A stretch of 64,000 bases of DNA from Pseudoalteromonas sp. SMS1 (GTDB lineage Bacteria; Pseudomonadota; Gammaproteobacteria; Enterobacterales; Alteromonadaceae), in contig NZ_JAKGBI010000025.1 in assembly GCF_021530565.1 (NCBI RefSeq), positions 1 through 64,000 on the forward strand, given 5' to 3'. The position numbers and the translations under genes are program-made. This document shows, piece after piece, positions 9,402 to 18,833 of the stretch. Below the pieces are notes generated by a model, which was given only the letters and a program-made list of their open reading frames with translations, was not told where the DNA came from and made no database searches. How positions within the stretch are numbered: position 1 is the stretch's first letter; each line of letters begins with the position of its first letter.

Positions 9402-10838
9402 CTAGCTTAGTAGTGCTTTTTTATTGCCCGAGCTCGGATGTGTGCTAATAATTGTATATATCAATAAACACCCACCTAGAGCAAAGTTAGATAAAGATAA
9501 GCCCCATACAATCCCGCTAAACCCGGCAAAATGTGCCCCAACAAATGCACTTGGTACAGAAAAAATAAAAAGTCTAATAATACTAAAACTCAATGCTATA
9601 CCACTTCGCCCAATTGCATTACAGCAGCTCACATACAACATCACACCAGCCAAAGCGATATAAGATATCGGCAGCACTGTGACTGCAAGGTGGATCGCAT
9701 CTTTGACGTTAGGTTGTTTACAAAACCCACCACTGAAGAGATCTGCACCGAAAAACAGCAACATCGCAATCACTGATTGCCAAACAACACACGCGAGCAC
9801 CGCAAGTTTTATACTCCGCCTAACCCTCAGTAGTTTTTTAGCCTCCCAGTTTTGACCGACGAAAATGGGTAATGACGTGGTAAGTACCATCGGCAATAAT
9901 AAAGCGATAGGCTCCACTCGCATGACGACGCCATACGCTGCAACCGCATCACTGCCTTGTGTCGCGACTATCCCCATCAAGAGCGATTGTGCAATTGGGG
10001 TGAGTAATTGAATCGCAACCACCGGCACCAACAGACGCAATAAACACCTAAATGCTTGGCGACTTTGTTGAGAAATCAAATTTACTTTGAGTGAAATATT
10101 CTCTTTAACTACGAGTAAGTACAGCGAAAACAAACAGCTGATGAATGCCGCCAACAGGTGCGCTAGACCGAGTTTCTCCAATCCACTTAACGGTAAACTG
10201 TGTGCAAATGGCGAAAAAAATGTCGTGCTTAAAACAACTTGCGACAGAGAAAATGTCATCAATAAGCATGCTGCCGCACGCATATTGCCAAATGCACGCA
10301 ACACCCCAAAAATAACCATAACGACAAAGAAAAAAACCACTGCACTCAATCTATATTGCATATAAGCTTTTAAAGTAGGCCACACTTGTAATTGCGGTGT
10401 AGACGCCTCGTCAAACCCAAGTAAGTTTAATATCGGTAATAAGTTGAACCAGGTGACCCCAGCCAACACAGACCCAACAATAGCCGTAAAGATCAAACTC
10501 ACCGCCGCCAGTTCTTCAACCTTGCGTGCTTGTGTCAAACGTGTTGCAACCACAATACCCAAGCCAATGGCAAAGGCAAAAAGCGTCGCTTGAATGGGAA
10601 GGGTAAAACTCATCGCAGTGAGCTCTTCAACCCCCAACCGCGAAGCAAAATATAATTCGATTAAATCAGCACCAAACAAAGCTAAGATCGCAAATAACAT
10701 CGGCATGGTAAGCTGACCAAGCACGGTACTTGTCGATCCCGTTAGAATCCATCGTTTGCGTGCCATTCTTTGACGCTGTTTTTGGCACATTGCTGCTGCC
10801 GCAACCTCTGGGTATTTTGAAAGGGTTTTGCATGTCAT
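9402..10838 (-). CDS. MATE-family multidrug/toxin efflux protein
   Basis: A 478-residue polytopic membrane protein with about twelve hydrophobic segments, the pattern of MATE cation/drug antiporters. The first helix region, LGQLTMPMLFAILALFGADLIELYFASRLG, and the corresponding start of the second half near residue 270 (VVAIQLLTPIAQSLLMGIVATQG) show the internal two-fold repeat of the family. An N-terminal cytoplasmic extension of about 35 basic residues precedes the first helix; starts at Met17 or Met25 are possible alternatives to ATG 10838. It probably exports organic cations or metabolites using a sodium or proton gradient. It is transcribed alone, leftward. Confidence 0.85.
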   Translation of the reverse strand: MTCKTLSKYPEVAAAAMCQKQRQRMARKRWILTGSTSTVLGQLTMPMLFAILALFGADLIELYFASRLGVEELTAMSFTLPIQATLFAFAIGLGIVVATRLTQARKVEELAAVSLIFTAIVGSVLAGVTWFNLLPILNLLGFDEASTPQLQVWPTLKAYMQYRLSAVVFFFVVMVIFGVLRAFGNMRAAACLLMTFSLSQVVLSTTFFSPFAHSLPLSGLEKLGLAHLLAAFISCLFSLYLLVVKENISLKVNLISQQSRQAFRCLLRLLVPVVAIQLLTPIAQSLLMGIVATQGSDAVAAYGVVMRVEPIALLLPMVLTTSLPIFVGQNWEAKKLLRVRRSIKLAVLACVVWQSVIAMLLFFGADLFSGGFCKQPNVKDAIHLAVTVLPISYIALAGVMLYVSCCNAIGRSGIALSFSIIRLFIFSVPSAFVGAHFAGFSGIVWGLSLSNFALGGCLLIYTIISTHPSSGNKKALLS

Positions 10839-11135
10839 AGTTTACGGCTTTCTCCCTGCTATTTAAGTTATTCGTTAAGTATTTTGCAGTCCGTATGCCA
10901 AAAAGACCTCTTTGGTAAAAAAGAGTTCCCCCATGCCCCTTCTATAGTCGACCAACTGCCTTCGATATGAGATAAGCCACAATACTTGTAAATTTGGTAA
11001 GAAAATGTGAACGCATGAAGCTGATGATAATATGTACAAATTCATTATTTGTATTTCAGCCAAAATGGTGACTTTAAACTCAAAGATAAAGCCGTCATAA
11101 TTATCATTAGATGAATAAGCATGTAAGTAGTGAAT

Positions 11136-11333
11136 ATGGTTCGAAAGCCAGAAGAAAAGCAGCCTGAAGTCCCATCCCCTTGCGTCAGAAATTGTTGTCT
11201 TGACAACAATGACATATGTGTTGGGTGCCTGCGTCATATTGACGAAATTGTTGGCTGGGGTAGCAAAAGTGATCAAGAAAAGTCCGCCATATTAACGCGC
11301 TGTGAATCTAGGAAGGAGGTGCGCATTAAATAG
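11136..11333 (+). CDS. DUF1289 family small Cys-rich protein
   Basis: A 65-residue protein with the DUF1289 pattern: PSPCVRNCCLDNNDICVGCLRHIDEI, giving Cys pairs spaced like a small metal-binding or Fe-S knuckle, followed by a Trp and a charged tail. Such proteins occur widely in Proteobacteria and have no settled function. ATG 11136 is preferred; an in-frame GTG lies two codons upstream at 11130. It is divergent from the MATE gene and stands before the large secreted protein gene without an obvious shared promoter. Confidence 0.75.
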   Translation: MVRKPEEKQPEVPSPCVRNCCLDNNDICVGCLRHIDEIVGWGSKSDQEKSAILTRCESRKEVRIK

Positions 11334-11421
11334 ATTAATGGCACTTTTGTCATCTGCTTTAAACCTCCCCCACACCACTTCATAAATAGCACTACCCAAT
11401 ATACTTACATAAGGGAAATCA

Positions 11422-14049
11422 ATGAATAAATCTAAATTATCTCACTATATTACCTTGGCTTTATGCCTCTCGAGTGCATCCGCGTATAGTCAAGAGCTAG
11501 TTAATGACGGTCAGTTCAATGCACTCAGCATACAAGAAGCGCAAATCAGCACTGAATCTAACTTTTGGCTTGCATCACCTTCTGACGGGGCAGGCATCTT
11601 CAACCCTACGCTCTCTCAATATACTTCGCACGAATCAATTAACAATGTTGGCGCTGTCAGTGCAAGCGCTAAACTGAGTCAAAACTTACACACGACGCTT
11701 GATTTACAAAGCACCTATTTAATTTCAGCAAAAGTTGGCTGGCGAAATGACAGCGATGCTTACAATTTTAAAATTGGCTTAAGTGTGAATGGCGAATTCA
11801 TTGACCTGACACCAAGCGTGCAGCTTCAACAAGGCCAATTTACGCCAGTTTCTGTCTCTTTTACTCCCAACACGACACACCAAGCTTTAGCTGACTCGGC
11901 ACACCCTATCATTTTAGAACTAGTAAACTCAGACACTCAAATCAGCACCATAGATTTTGACGAGGTTTCAGTTACCATCTTACCCAAACGTACCGATACC
12001 GACGGAGATGGTATGGACGACGCTTGGGAAGTGTTACACGGCCTTAGCCCAGCGGATCCGAGTGATGCCCACACTGACATAGACGGCGACCTTGCTACGA
12101 ACTTAAACGAATTCTTAAACAACACAGACCCAACGAACAGCGCAAGTGTGCCCAGTGCCTTCAGCCACACGCTTACAGGGAATACCGAAGTTGACGGCGC
12201 TTTACGATTAGTGCCACAAGCTATCTCTCCAGTGCTGTGTGATGCTGCCCATGAAGGCTCAATGTACTACAGCAGCGTCGACAAACTGCTCTTTGTTTGT
12301 GACGGCACTGTTTGGAATGAATTTAAAGGTGAACAAGGAGAGCCTGGCATACAAGGTCCTCAGGGACTCCCTGGTGTACAAGGTATACAGGGGGAAACAG
12401 GTGCGACGGGGTTAACTGGGGCAATCGGTCCACAAGGTGATAGAGGTCCCATCGGCCCTCAGGGACCACAAGGCATTCAAGGAGCCCCTGGTACAACCCA
12501 TTGGCGGGATGGTGCAGGAAGAGTCACAACCACGGTGAGTGTCGGCGTTGGGACGGTAACTCCCTCAGCTGCTCTTGAAGTCATCGGGAATGCGATAGCA
12601 AATACCCCGATTCAACCTAATCACTTGGTCACCAAAGGATATGCTGATTCAGCAGATAGAATGTTGATGGCCAAATATGATGAACTATTGACAATGCTAA
12701 CCGTGTTAAATAATGAAGTGTTCCCTAGTGATGGTTCCAGTTGTGCCAATGTTCTTGCGGCTAACCCATCAGCACAAAGCGGTATTTACCTCATTGATGC
12801 AGACGGCCCAGGTGGTGAGAAAGGCGTGTATTATTATTGCGATATGCAAGACCCTAGTGCATCTCGAAAAGCCATTTTCGCGCAAGAAACAGGACCAAAC
12901 AAAAATATTGCTTTGGTTTATACAAACTCACTTCAGCCTGCTAGCTACTCCGCTAGCGCGACGGTTTCTGGATTTACCCCTGCCGGTGCGTTTGATGGAC
13001 ACCTTTACTACACTGCACCAGAAAGAAAGATAAACCTCGATGCAGGAGACTACATCTCTCATGGAATTTGGCTTGGGCCCGCCAACAACAATGAATGGCT
13101 GCAAGTTGCTTTTGCCAAAAAAGCGGTGATTACCGCATTCAGCACGCAAGTCGCAACGCATGATGCTAATTTCGCACCCAGAACACCGAATCAAGCGATT
13201 TTGCAGGTGTCAGATGATGGCATCAACTTTGTTGATCATGAACACTTAACGATGGACAAAGGCAAAGCAGTCGTCACCCTTAAGCGCCCTGCGGTAGGCA
13301 CCTATTTTAGATTGCTAGTACTGTCTACCCATGGTTCTTCAAGCCGTACTCAGATAGACGAAATGGAGTATTACGGGTTCTTCATTGATGAATTTGGACT
13401 AGATCCTGATACCGCGCAAGGCACAAATTGCAAAGATATTCAGCAGAAAAATGCGGGGGCCACATCAGGGTATTATCAAATTGATCCTGATGGGGCTGAC
13501 GGGCTATCACCTTTTACGGTCTACTGCGATATGGAAACATTAGGAGGGGGATGGACGCTGTTTGCAAACCATGCTGACGGGCTCGAAAGAAAGTTAGAGA
13601 GAGAGCCCGTAAAGGTTGATCAATTTGGGGTATTGGCATCTGCTCGTTGGCAAGCTTTGCGCGCCACTATGACCGAAGGACTCATGTTTATCGATGAAAA
13701 CCAAAAGGTGTCGATGATTTCTGCGTATAACGTCACTCACCCAACAGGGGTAGGTTGCCAAAGCTTAATGGACAGCACTGCGTCAGATCTCACCGCGACA
13801 TTTGACAATACGCCGCATATGGAAGGGTTAAATATTTTCCGTTCAGAGCCCACTGGCGTAGCATGTAACTATGTGGACAGTGGCACGTTCACGATGGCCC
13901 AATTGTCAGATAATACCGGCTACTATCAATATGATATTGCTGGTGCAGCCATATTTAATGGTAACCCTGAAAGGCCATTTTCGGTATGGCCATACCGTAC
14001 AATATATGCCCACACTGAGCAGGACCAGTTAAAGTACTTTATCAAGTAG
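11422..14049 (+). CDS. Large secreted mosaic protein with collagen-like and fibrinogen-like segments
   Basis: An 875-residue exported protein with a signal peptide (about residues 1-22). In order: a beta-rich carbohydrate-binding-like region (25-190); a calcium-binding TSP3-like segment, DTDGDGMDDAWE to NNTDP, near 192-238; nineteen Gly-X-Y triplets from residue 303 to about 359; a neck resembling phage-tail and collagen-trimer sequences; a first fibrinogen-like start with CANVL and YYYCDM (about 439-475); a discoidin-like segment near 550-650; and a second fibrinogen-like start with CKDIQQ, FTVYCDME and GGGWTLF near 670-720. This suggests a trimeric surface or extracellular adhesin or lectin. 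Domain names after the collagen stretch are inferred from short motifs. Start follows AAGGGAA. Confidence 0.72.
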   Translation: MNKSKLSHYITLALCLSSASAYSQELVNDGQFNALSIQEAQISTESNFWLASPSDGAGIFNPTLSQYTSHESINNVGAVSASAKLSQNLHTTLDLQSTYLISAKVGWRNDSDAYNFKIGLSVNGEFIDLTPSVQLQQGQFTPVSVSFTPNTTHQALADSAHPIILELVNSDTQISTIDFDEVSVTILPKRTDTDGDGMDDAWEVLHGLSPADPSDAHTDIDGDLATNLNEFLNNTDPTNSASVPSAFSHTLTGNTEVDGALRLVPQAISPVLCDAAHEGSMYYSSVDKLLFVCDGTVWNEFKGEQGEPGIQGPQGLPGVQGIQGETGATGLTGAIGPQGDRGPIGPQGPQGIQGAPGTTHWRDGAGRVTTTVSVGVGTVTPSAALEVIGNAIANTPIQPNHLVTKGYADSADRMLMAKYDELLTMLTVLNNEVFPSDGSSCANVLAANPSAQSGIYLIDADGPGGEKGVYYYCDMQDPSASRKAIFAQETGPNKNIALVYTNSLQPASYSASATVSGFTPAGAFDGHLYYTAPERKINLDAGDYISHGIWLGPANNNEWLQVAFAKKAVITAFSTQVATHDANFAPRTPNQAILQVSDDGINFVDHEHLTMDKGKAVVTLKRPAVGTYFRLLVLSTHGSSSRTQIDEMEYYGFFIDEFGLDPDTAQGTNCKDIQQKNAGATSGYYQIDPDGADGLSPFTVYCDMETLGGGWTLFANHADGLERKLEREPVKVDQFGVLASARWQALRATMTEGLMFIDENQKVSMISAYNVTHPTGVGCQSLMDSTASDLTATFDNTPHMEGLNIFRSEPTGVACNYVDSGTFTMAQLSDNTGYYQYDIAGAAIFNGNPERPFSVWPYRTIYAHTEQDQLKYFIK

Positions 14050-14057
14050 GCCACATA

Positions 14058-14075
14058 GCGGCGCTTTGGCGCCGC
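14058..14075. terminator. Bidirectional terminator hairpin
   Basis: A perfect 7-bp GC stem, GCGGCGC-TTTG-GCGCCGC, sits between the stops of the collagen-like gene and the convergent feruloyl-esterase-family gene. On the plus strand it is followed by AGATAAGCTTTTG. Confidence 0.6.
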
Positions 14076-14089
14076 AGATAAGCTTTTGT

Positions 14090-15757
14090 CTAACGCTTTA
14101 AGTGACCAACGTTAAAGCTACTTGCCTTACTTGGATCACCTTTCCCGTCGTATACGGCCTGTTGTGGATAAGGGTAAACTGGCTGTTCTCTCGTCACGTC
14201 CCCATTTGTGTCTTCTTTTTGAGTCAGTAGACTGTTGGGTGCAACGCCACCTATTACCCATGCTTCTAATGCACTTATTGCATCAAACGTCGCGTTGCCA
14301 GGCCCATCAACGCCACAGTGCAAGACCCCAGGCAGTAAAAACAGCCTAGCAAAATCACGGACTTCTTGATTGTGGCTTGCCATAAACGCCTCAACGTTTT
14401 CATACCAGTCAATGGTTGCATAAGCAGGAACGGCAGCATCAGCCCAGCCATGTAGAACCAACATTTTGCCGCCACTATTTTTAAATGCTCTTAAGTCAGG
14501 ATCATCTGCATCGATCATTTCACTGATATGGGCCAAGTTTTCTGCCTCATCTTCATATGAAAAATCACGCCAATTGTAATCAACATCTAATGCTTCGGGG
14601 TAAGCAATGTACTTTAGATACTCAGTCGCAGCGTAATAATGGAAAGGTTTTAGCTGTGCAAGTTGAGGCGCAACCCACCCCACCCACTCTGGCTCAGAGC
14701 CATATGGCAGACCCCCATAAATGACTTCTCCATGCACGTTTTTTGACGGTGCATATAGGGCTTTTACTGTATTGACTTGCTGTTGCGATAAGCAGTCATT
14801 AACATGCCCCGCTTCGCATTGTAGTGTTTTGGGGTCAAAATCACACAATCGTGGATCACTGATCACCCCATCTGTAAGACCGTCATACGCGTCACAAGCG
14901 CGCATCACCGCACTGGCAATTTTGCTGATATCTTCGGGTGATAAGATCGGGTTATCTCTATCATCGAGAATTGCCCGCGCGTTATCCATACAATTGACTA
15001 AATTCACATCGGTGTAGTTTATTGTTGGGCCACGAGCGATCACCCCGTCAAAATCATCGGGAAAACGTTTTGCAGCCATTACACCCGCATGCCCGCCTTT
15101 CGAGCAACCCGTGATAAATGAATACTGAGGCTGAGTATGGTAAAACTTCTCAATGATGGCCTTTGCAGCCACAGCGACAACATGGTTGGCACGATAAGCA
15201 AAATCAACTTTTCCTTGTTCGTTGTTTCTCGCCCACTTGCCATCAAAGCCATAAGCCGTATGACCACCATCATGACTCATAGTCGCATAATGTCTTACAA
15301 TTCCAGCCATAGGCGGGTACGGGCTGACATCACCACAAAACCCCATACACGCATTCAGTAAGTATTTCTGGTTCCACACTTCGCGGGCAGGCAAGCGCAA
15401 CTCAAAGCGTATTGTTGGCGTTACATACCCTCTCACAAGGCAATGATCTGGAAGAGACGTTTGTGACTTTGAGATAGGAGCTCCCATTAATCGGCTGTGT
15501 TTATAAGCCCACACAGACTCTGTCGCATTCATTTCATAGCCTTTGATGAAACGAGATTCGATCACGTTAGTTGCAGCCTCGCCATTGTCTAATTTTGAAA
15601 AGTCATCAAATCGCAAGGACATACAGGCGCGCGCTTGGGCACTGGGTTGTGTTGCAACCTCCGACGCCAAAAGGGGCTGTGAAAAAGGCACTAACCCAAC
15701 CACGGAGAGTGAAATTGCCGCTTTACTTAAAAATGTTGATTTTAAAAACATACCCAT
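14090..15757 (-). CDS. Tannase/feruloyl esterase family hydrolase, exported
   Basis: A 555-residue secreted alpha/beta hydrolase of the tannase/feruloyl esterase family. A signal peptide of about 32 residues ends near LLASEVA. The nucleophile is in FITGCSKGGHAG (Ser219), the acid is probably in HGWADAAVP, and the His is in LPGVLHCGVDGPG. The paired Cys beside the Ser and the His (GCS and LHC) is the family's hallmark disulfide at the active site. The start ATG 15757 has an excellent ribosome site, AAAGGAG. A Fur-box-like palindrome lies 20 bases upstream, suggesting induction under iron limitation. It would cleave esters of aromatic acids such as gallate or ferulate; the physiological substrate is open. 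Confidence 0.85.
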   Translation of the reverse strand: MGMFLKSTFLSKAAISLSVVGLVPFSQPLLASEVATQPSAQARACMSLRFDDFSKLDNGEAATNVIESRFIKGYEMNATESVWAYKHSRLMGAPISKSQTSLPDHCLVRGYVTPTIRFELRLPAREVWNQKYLLNACMGFCGDVSPYPPMAGIVRHYATMSHDGGHTAYGFDGKWARNNEQGKVDFAYRANHVVAVAAKAIIEKFYHTQPQYSFITGCSKGGHAGVMAAKRFPDDFDGVIARGPTINYTDVNLVNCMDNARAILDDRDNPILSPEDISKIASAVMRACDAYDGLTDGVISDPRLCDFDPKTLQCEAGHVNDCLSQQQVNTVKALYAPSKNVHGEVIYGGLPYGSEPEWVGWVAPQLAQLKPFHYYAATEYLKYIAYPEALDVDYNWRDFSYEDEAENLAHISEMIDADDPDLRAFKNSGGKMLVLHGWADAAVPAYATIDWYENVEAFMASHNQEVRDFARLFLLPGVLHCGVDGPGNATFDAISALEAWVIGGVAPNSLLTQKEDTNGDVTREQPVYPYPQQAVYDGKGDPSKASSFNVGHLKR

Positions 15758-15776
15758 TTATCTCCTTTAAAGGGAT

Positions 15777-15801
15777 GCAATTGATAACCATTATCAATTG
15801 C
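15777..15801 (-). promoter_or_regulatory. Fur-box-like operator of the feruloyl-esterase-family gene
   Basis: A 25-base near-perfect palindrome with half-site GCAATTGATAA and centre CCATTATC closely resembles the Fur consensus GATAATGATAATCATTATC. It lies 20 bases upstream of the start codon at 15757 and next to its ribosome site, the position expected of an iron-dependent repressor site. Confidence 0.6.
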
Positions 15802-16522
15802 AGAGTGAATTGTGTTGTATTTACCTTAGAAACACAAGTAACTTATCGTAGGAGCACTGCACAATAACAACTCGGTCAAACAATGACCGTATTTTTGAGT
15901 GAAAGAAAAAAGGTGAAGGTGTGTTTGTGGTGTTTGAATACGTGTAAAATAGGCTGCCAAAATAAATATAGCGCGATAAAGCCGCTAACAGGTGCCAAGC
16001 CTCGTCGGTCATGTCTGGTTTTTTACTCGCCAAGTCAGGCTACGACGTTAACACGACAACGTCTATTCCCCTTATTTAGCTGCACAACGAAGGTAAAGTA
16101 AATGCTTTGTTGAACATCTCTTTATGCTCAAAGCACCAGCCTTAGCAAATCGCCGCTGAGAATGCTGGTCAAATTCTGAAAAATGAAAACCACTCTTGTA
16201 AATCAACAAGCTGCCTATCGCCGTGAAGCATATCGGCATCATCTAGTTCATCACAGGCAAATGAAGTACGTATGGACATTGATGGTGGTAAATGCCTGAG
16301 ACTAACACCAAACTTATTACGCACCTTTTTAATTTCTATCTTAGGTTAACACTATGCCATTACCACATGAGCATTCATCACGACAGAGCAATGACTGGAA
16401 AATGAAGCGTAATCTCTCACGACGTCTACATTGTTTGGTTACAACGCCAATACCCCTGCCAATATAATGTATACGACGTGATTTATCTCGCCCTAGCAAC
16501 CCGTGCGTTATTTCAGACTTCT
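15802..16522. other. Gene-poor region without a supported gene
   Basis: About 720 bases hold only short frames on either strand. None has both a good ribosome site and recognisable family features. The region may contain decayed coding sequence; a 51-codon GTG-initiated minus-strand frame at 16169-16324 is the most protein-like but is unsupported. It contains the 3' flank of the leftward receiver gene. Confidence 0.5.
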
Positions 16523-17644
16523 TTAATCTATCAACTTATCCAGCTTTATAAAAAAATCATTGAATGTTGCTGACATATCTTCAGAATGTTCTTGCACCTG
16601 TTGCAGGTCATCTTTAGCACCGTCGAGTGTATCTCTAATCTGCTGCTCCTGTGCATTCGTTAATCCGAATTCTACAATTGACTCTTCTACATCAAAGATT
16701 AACCGCTCTACTAACTCTTGGCATGAATGACTATAACTTTTGAACACCTGTTCAATGTCTTCTAAATCTTTACTCGCGACTTGACTAAGCTCCCTGAGGC
16801 CTTTATTTTTCGCTTGTATCGCCAGAATATTGGTTTGCAGACTCCTTAATCTGGCGTCTGCGCCTCGCACAATTAGCGCTAAAATATCGTTAAAGCGGCC
16901 ATATTTCTCTTCATCTTCAATTGGCATATTTTTAACCAACAAAGAACAGTAGCAACTGTTAAAAAAACTGCGCTTTTCGATATTAATTACTGTTTTACTT
17001 TCACGTCCTTTTTTGAGCAATTCACTTTCCAATGGGTTTATTGCACCAAAATTGCAATAGTCTCTGAACTCACCCAACAGCCCGATTTGCACCGATGCAT
17101 TTAGGTCAAGATTGCTACAGGTCTCCAATATGGCGCTAGACAAATCTGAGAGCGTATTGCATTGATAGGATTTTTCAATAAACTCAAGGCACTGACCGAG
17201 TTCACTGCAACTCGTAATCGCAGTCATTGTGACTTCTTCGGCCGTTTCGCAGTTGACCTTCAACGTGTCGATTTCACTGCTGTACTTTACTAACCGTTCG
17301 ATCCTAAAGCTTAGCTCTTCAGCGTCAAACGGCTTGGTAATATAGTCATCCCCGCCCGCTTTAAATCCTTCTAACTTATCCTCAATACAGTCTTTTGAAG
17401 ACACAAACAAAACAGGGGTATCCGAATGTTCAGCGCGACGGCGAATGGCCTTGCATACTTCATAACCATTCATGCCTGGCATCACAACATCCAACAATAC
17501 GGCGTCATATTTGCGCTCATCAAATAATGTTAATGCCTCATCACCGTTAAGCGCAGAAAAATATTCGTGTGCATCGCCTAACATCGTTTTCGCAATGTCG
17601 TGGTTCACGTCATCGTCATCCACCAGCAAAACAGTGTAACTCAT
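16523..17644 (-). CDS. Response regulator receiver protein with unknown C-terminal module
   Basis: A 373-residue cytoplasmic protein. Residues 1-125 are a CheY-like receiver: acidic pocket DDDD near residues 9-12, phospho-acceptor Asp52 in LLDVVMPGMNGYE and conserved Lys104 in ITKPF. The remaining 250 residues have no DNA-binding or GGDEF/EAL motif. They contain four or five Cys and end in long amphipathic helices (about 280-370) that look like a coiled coil. The same order of receiver, unknown sensor-like middle and helical tail is seen in several Alteromonadales proteins of unassigned output. The gene follows the HD-GYP regulator with an 18-base gap, so the two are probably co-transcribed and act with the divergent hybrid kinase. 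Confidence 0.78.
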   Translation of the reverse strand: MSYTVLLVDDDDVNHDIAKTMLGDAHEYFSALNGDEALTLFDERKYDAVLLDVVMPGMNGYEVCKAIRRRAEHSDTPVLFVSSKDCIEDKLEGFKAGGDDYITKPFDAEELSFRIERLVKYSSEIDTLKVNCETAEEVTMTAITSCSELGQCLEFIEKSYQCNTLSDLSSAILETCSNLDLNASVQIGLLGEFRDYCNFGAINPLESELLKKGRESKTVINIEKRSFFNSCYCSLLVKNMPIEDEEKYGRFNDILALIVRGADARLRSLQTNILAIQAKNKGLRELSQVASKDLEDIEQVFKSYSHSCQELVERLIFDVEESIVEFGLTNAQEQQIRDTLDGAKDDLQQVQEHSEDMSATFNDFFIKLDKLID

Positions 17645-17662
17645 ACCACCCCCAATTAAGTG

Positions 17663-18742
17663 CTAGTCTCGATACTTTTGAGAAATATCAAAGAACAGGT
17701 CTTCTTTTTGCAAAAACTCATCAAGTAGCTCAGGATCAAAATGGGTCCCACGCCCCTCTTTCATAATTGCAATAGCTTTGTCATGATCCATTGCATCCTT
17801 ATATACACGCTTGCTAATCAGCGCATCATACACATCGGCTATCGCCATCAAACGCGCACTCAATGGGATTTCTTCCCCCTTCAATCCCATCGGATAACCA
17901 GAACCATCCCATTTCTCATGATGGTAATGAGAAATTTCTTTTGCAGTTTGTAAAAAGCTGTCTGTTTGGCCTAAAGCAGACTCAGCCGTTTCAATGGCAT
18001 TGCGCCCAAACACAGTGTGGTTTTTCATAATCTCAAACTCTTCGGCGGTCAACTTACCAGGCTTAAGCAGCACATTATCAGGGATCCCGACTTTCCCAAT
18101 ATCATGTAGCGGCGCCGATTTATAAAAATTATTAATGGTTTCTGAATTAAGTATTTGTTTATACTTTTCTTTTTCGCTGATGATGGTTGCCAGCAGCTTG
18201 ACATATAATTGAGTCCGACGAATGTGATTACCCGTCTCTTGGTCACGCGTTTCAGCCAAACTGGCCATTGCCTGAATCGTTACATCTTGTAACTGAGACA
18301 TTTGCTCAGTCCGCTTTTGTACTTCTTCTTCCAAATAATCATTCTTGTTCTTGAGAATATCTTTAGACTCTTTGTTCAATAAATGTGTGTTCAACCTCGC
18401 AAGCAATATGGGGGGGCTAATCGGTTTGTTAATATAATCACACGCTCCCAGTAAAAACCCTTTCTCTTCATCTTCTACGCTTGTTTTAGCCGTTAAGAAA
18501 ATGACCGGTATCTCACAGTAAACCTCATGTGACTTCAGATACTTTATGACTTCATAGCCATTCATTTTAGGCATGACAACGTCGAGAAGAATAATATCTA
18601 CATTATTCTTCGCCACGACCGAAATTGCAGCCTCACCGCTTTTTACTGCCAGTACTCGATACTTATCCTTAATGATCTCCGTCATAAAAGCTAAATTCTC
18701 TTTAACGTCATCAACCACTAGCACTGTTTTTTGCTGTTCCAT
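17663..18742 (-). CDS. HD-GYP response regulator, predicted cyclic-di-GMP phosphodiesterase
   Basis: A 359-residue two-component output protein. Residues 1-120 form a receiver with Asp54 as phospho-acceptor and Lys in INKPI. A helical linker follows, then the HD-GYP domain: HD at 213-214 in LHDIGKVGIPD, HHEKWDGSGYP near 274-284 and the metal-coordinating His and Asp around MAIADVYDAL. All catalytic motifs are intact, so degradation of cyclic di-GMP is expected. ATG 18742 with AAGGG just upstream is chosen over a GTG at 18784. It is divergent from the hybrid kinase at 18834 and heads a two-gene unit with the receiver protein; phosphorylation by that kinase is a likely inference. Confidence 0.9.
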   Translation of the reverse strand: MEQQKTVLVVDDVKENLAFMTEIIKDKYRVLAVKSGEAAISVVAKNNVDIILLDVVMPKMNGYEVIKYLKSHEVYCEIPVIFLTAKTSVEDEEKGFLLGACDYINKPISPPILLARLNTHLLNKESKDILKNKNDYLEEEVQKRTEQMSQLQDVTIQAMASLAETRDQETGNHIRRTQLYVKLLATIISEKEKYKQILNSETINNFYKSAPLHDIGKVGIPDNVLLKPGKLTAEEFEIMKNHTVFGRNAIETAESALGQTDSFLQTAKEISHYHHEKWDGSGYPMGLKGEEIPLSARLMAIADVYDALISKRVYKDAMDHDKAIAIMKEGRGTHFDPELLDEFLQKEDLFFDISQKYRD

Positions 18743-18833
18743 AGTCCCTTCTATTGATTTGTTGGACAATTGTTCACCACACACAAAAATATAGGTCTAT
18801 TATTACTGAAACGCCAAGCTTGGATAGGATCCG

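Noticed and set aside
12328..12498. Repetitive DNA that could be taken for a tandem repeat or CRISPR-like array
   Set aside because: It is the coding sequence of Gly-X-Y triplets within one open frame; there are no conserved repeats with unique spacers.
15821..16033. Minus-strand 70-codon frame with DEAWHLLAAL, vaguely like a transposase N-terminus
   Set aside because: The similarity is a few residues only; there is no ribosome site, no terminal repeats and no downstream transposase core.
16169..16324. Minus-strand 51-codon frame starting with GTG
   Set aside because: The composition is protein-like, but there is no recognisable family, no good ribosome site, and its length is within chance expectation.
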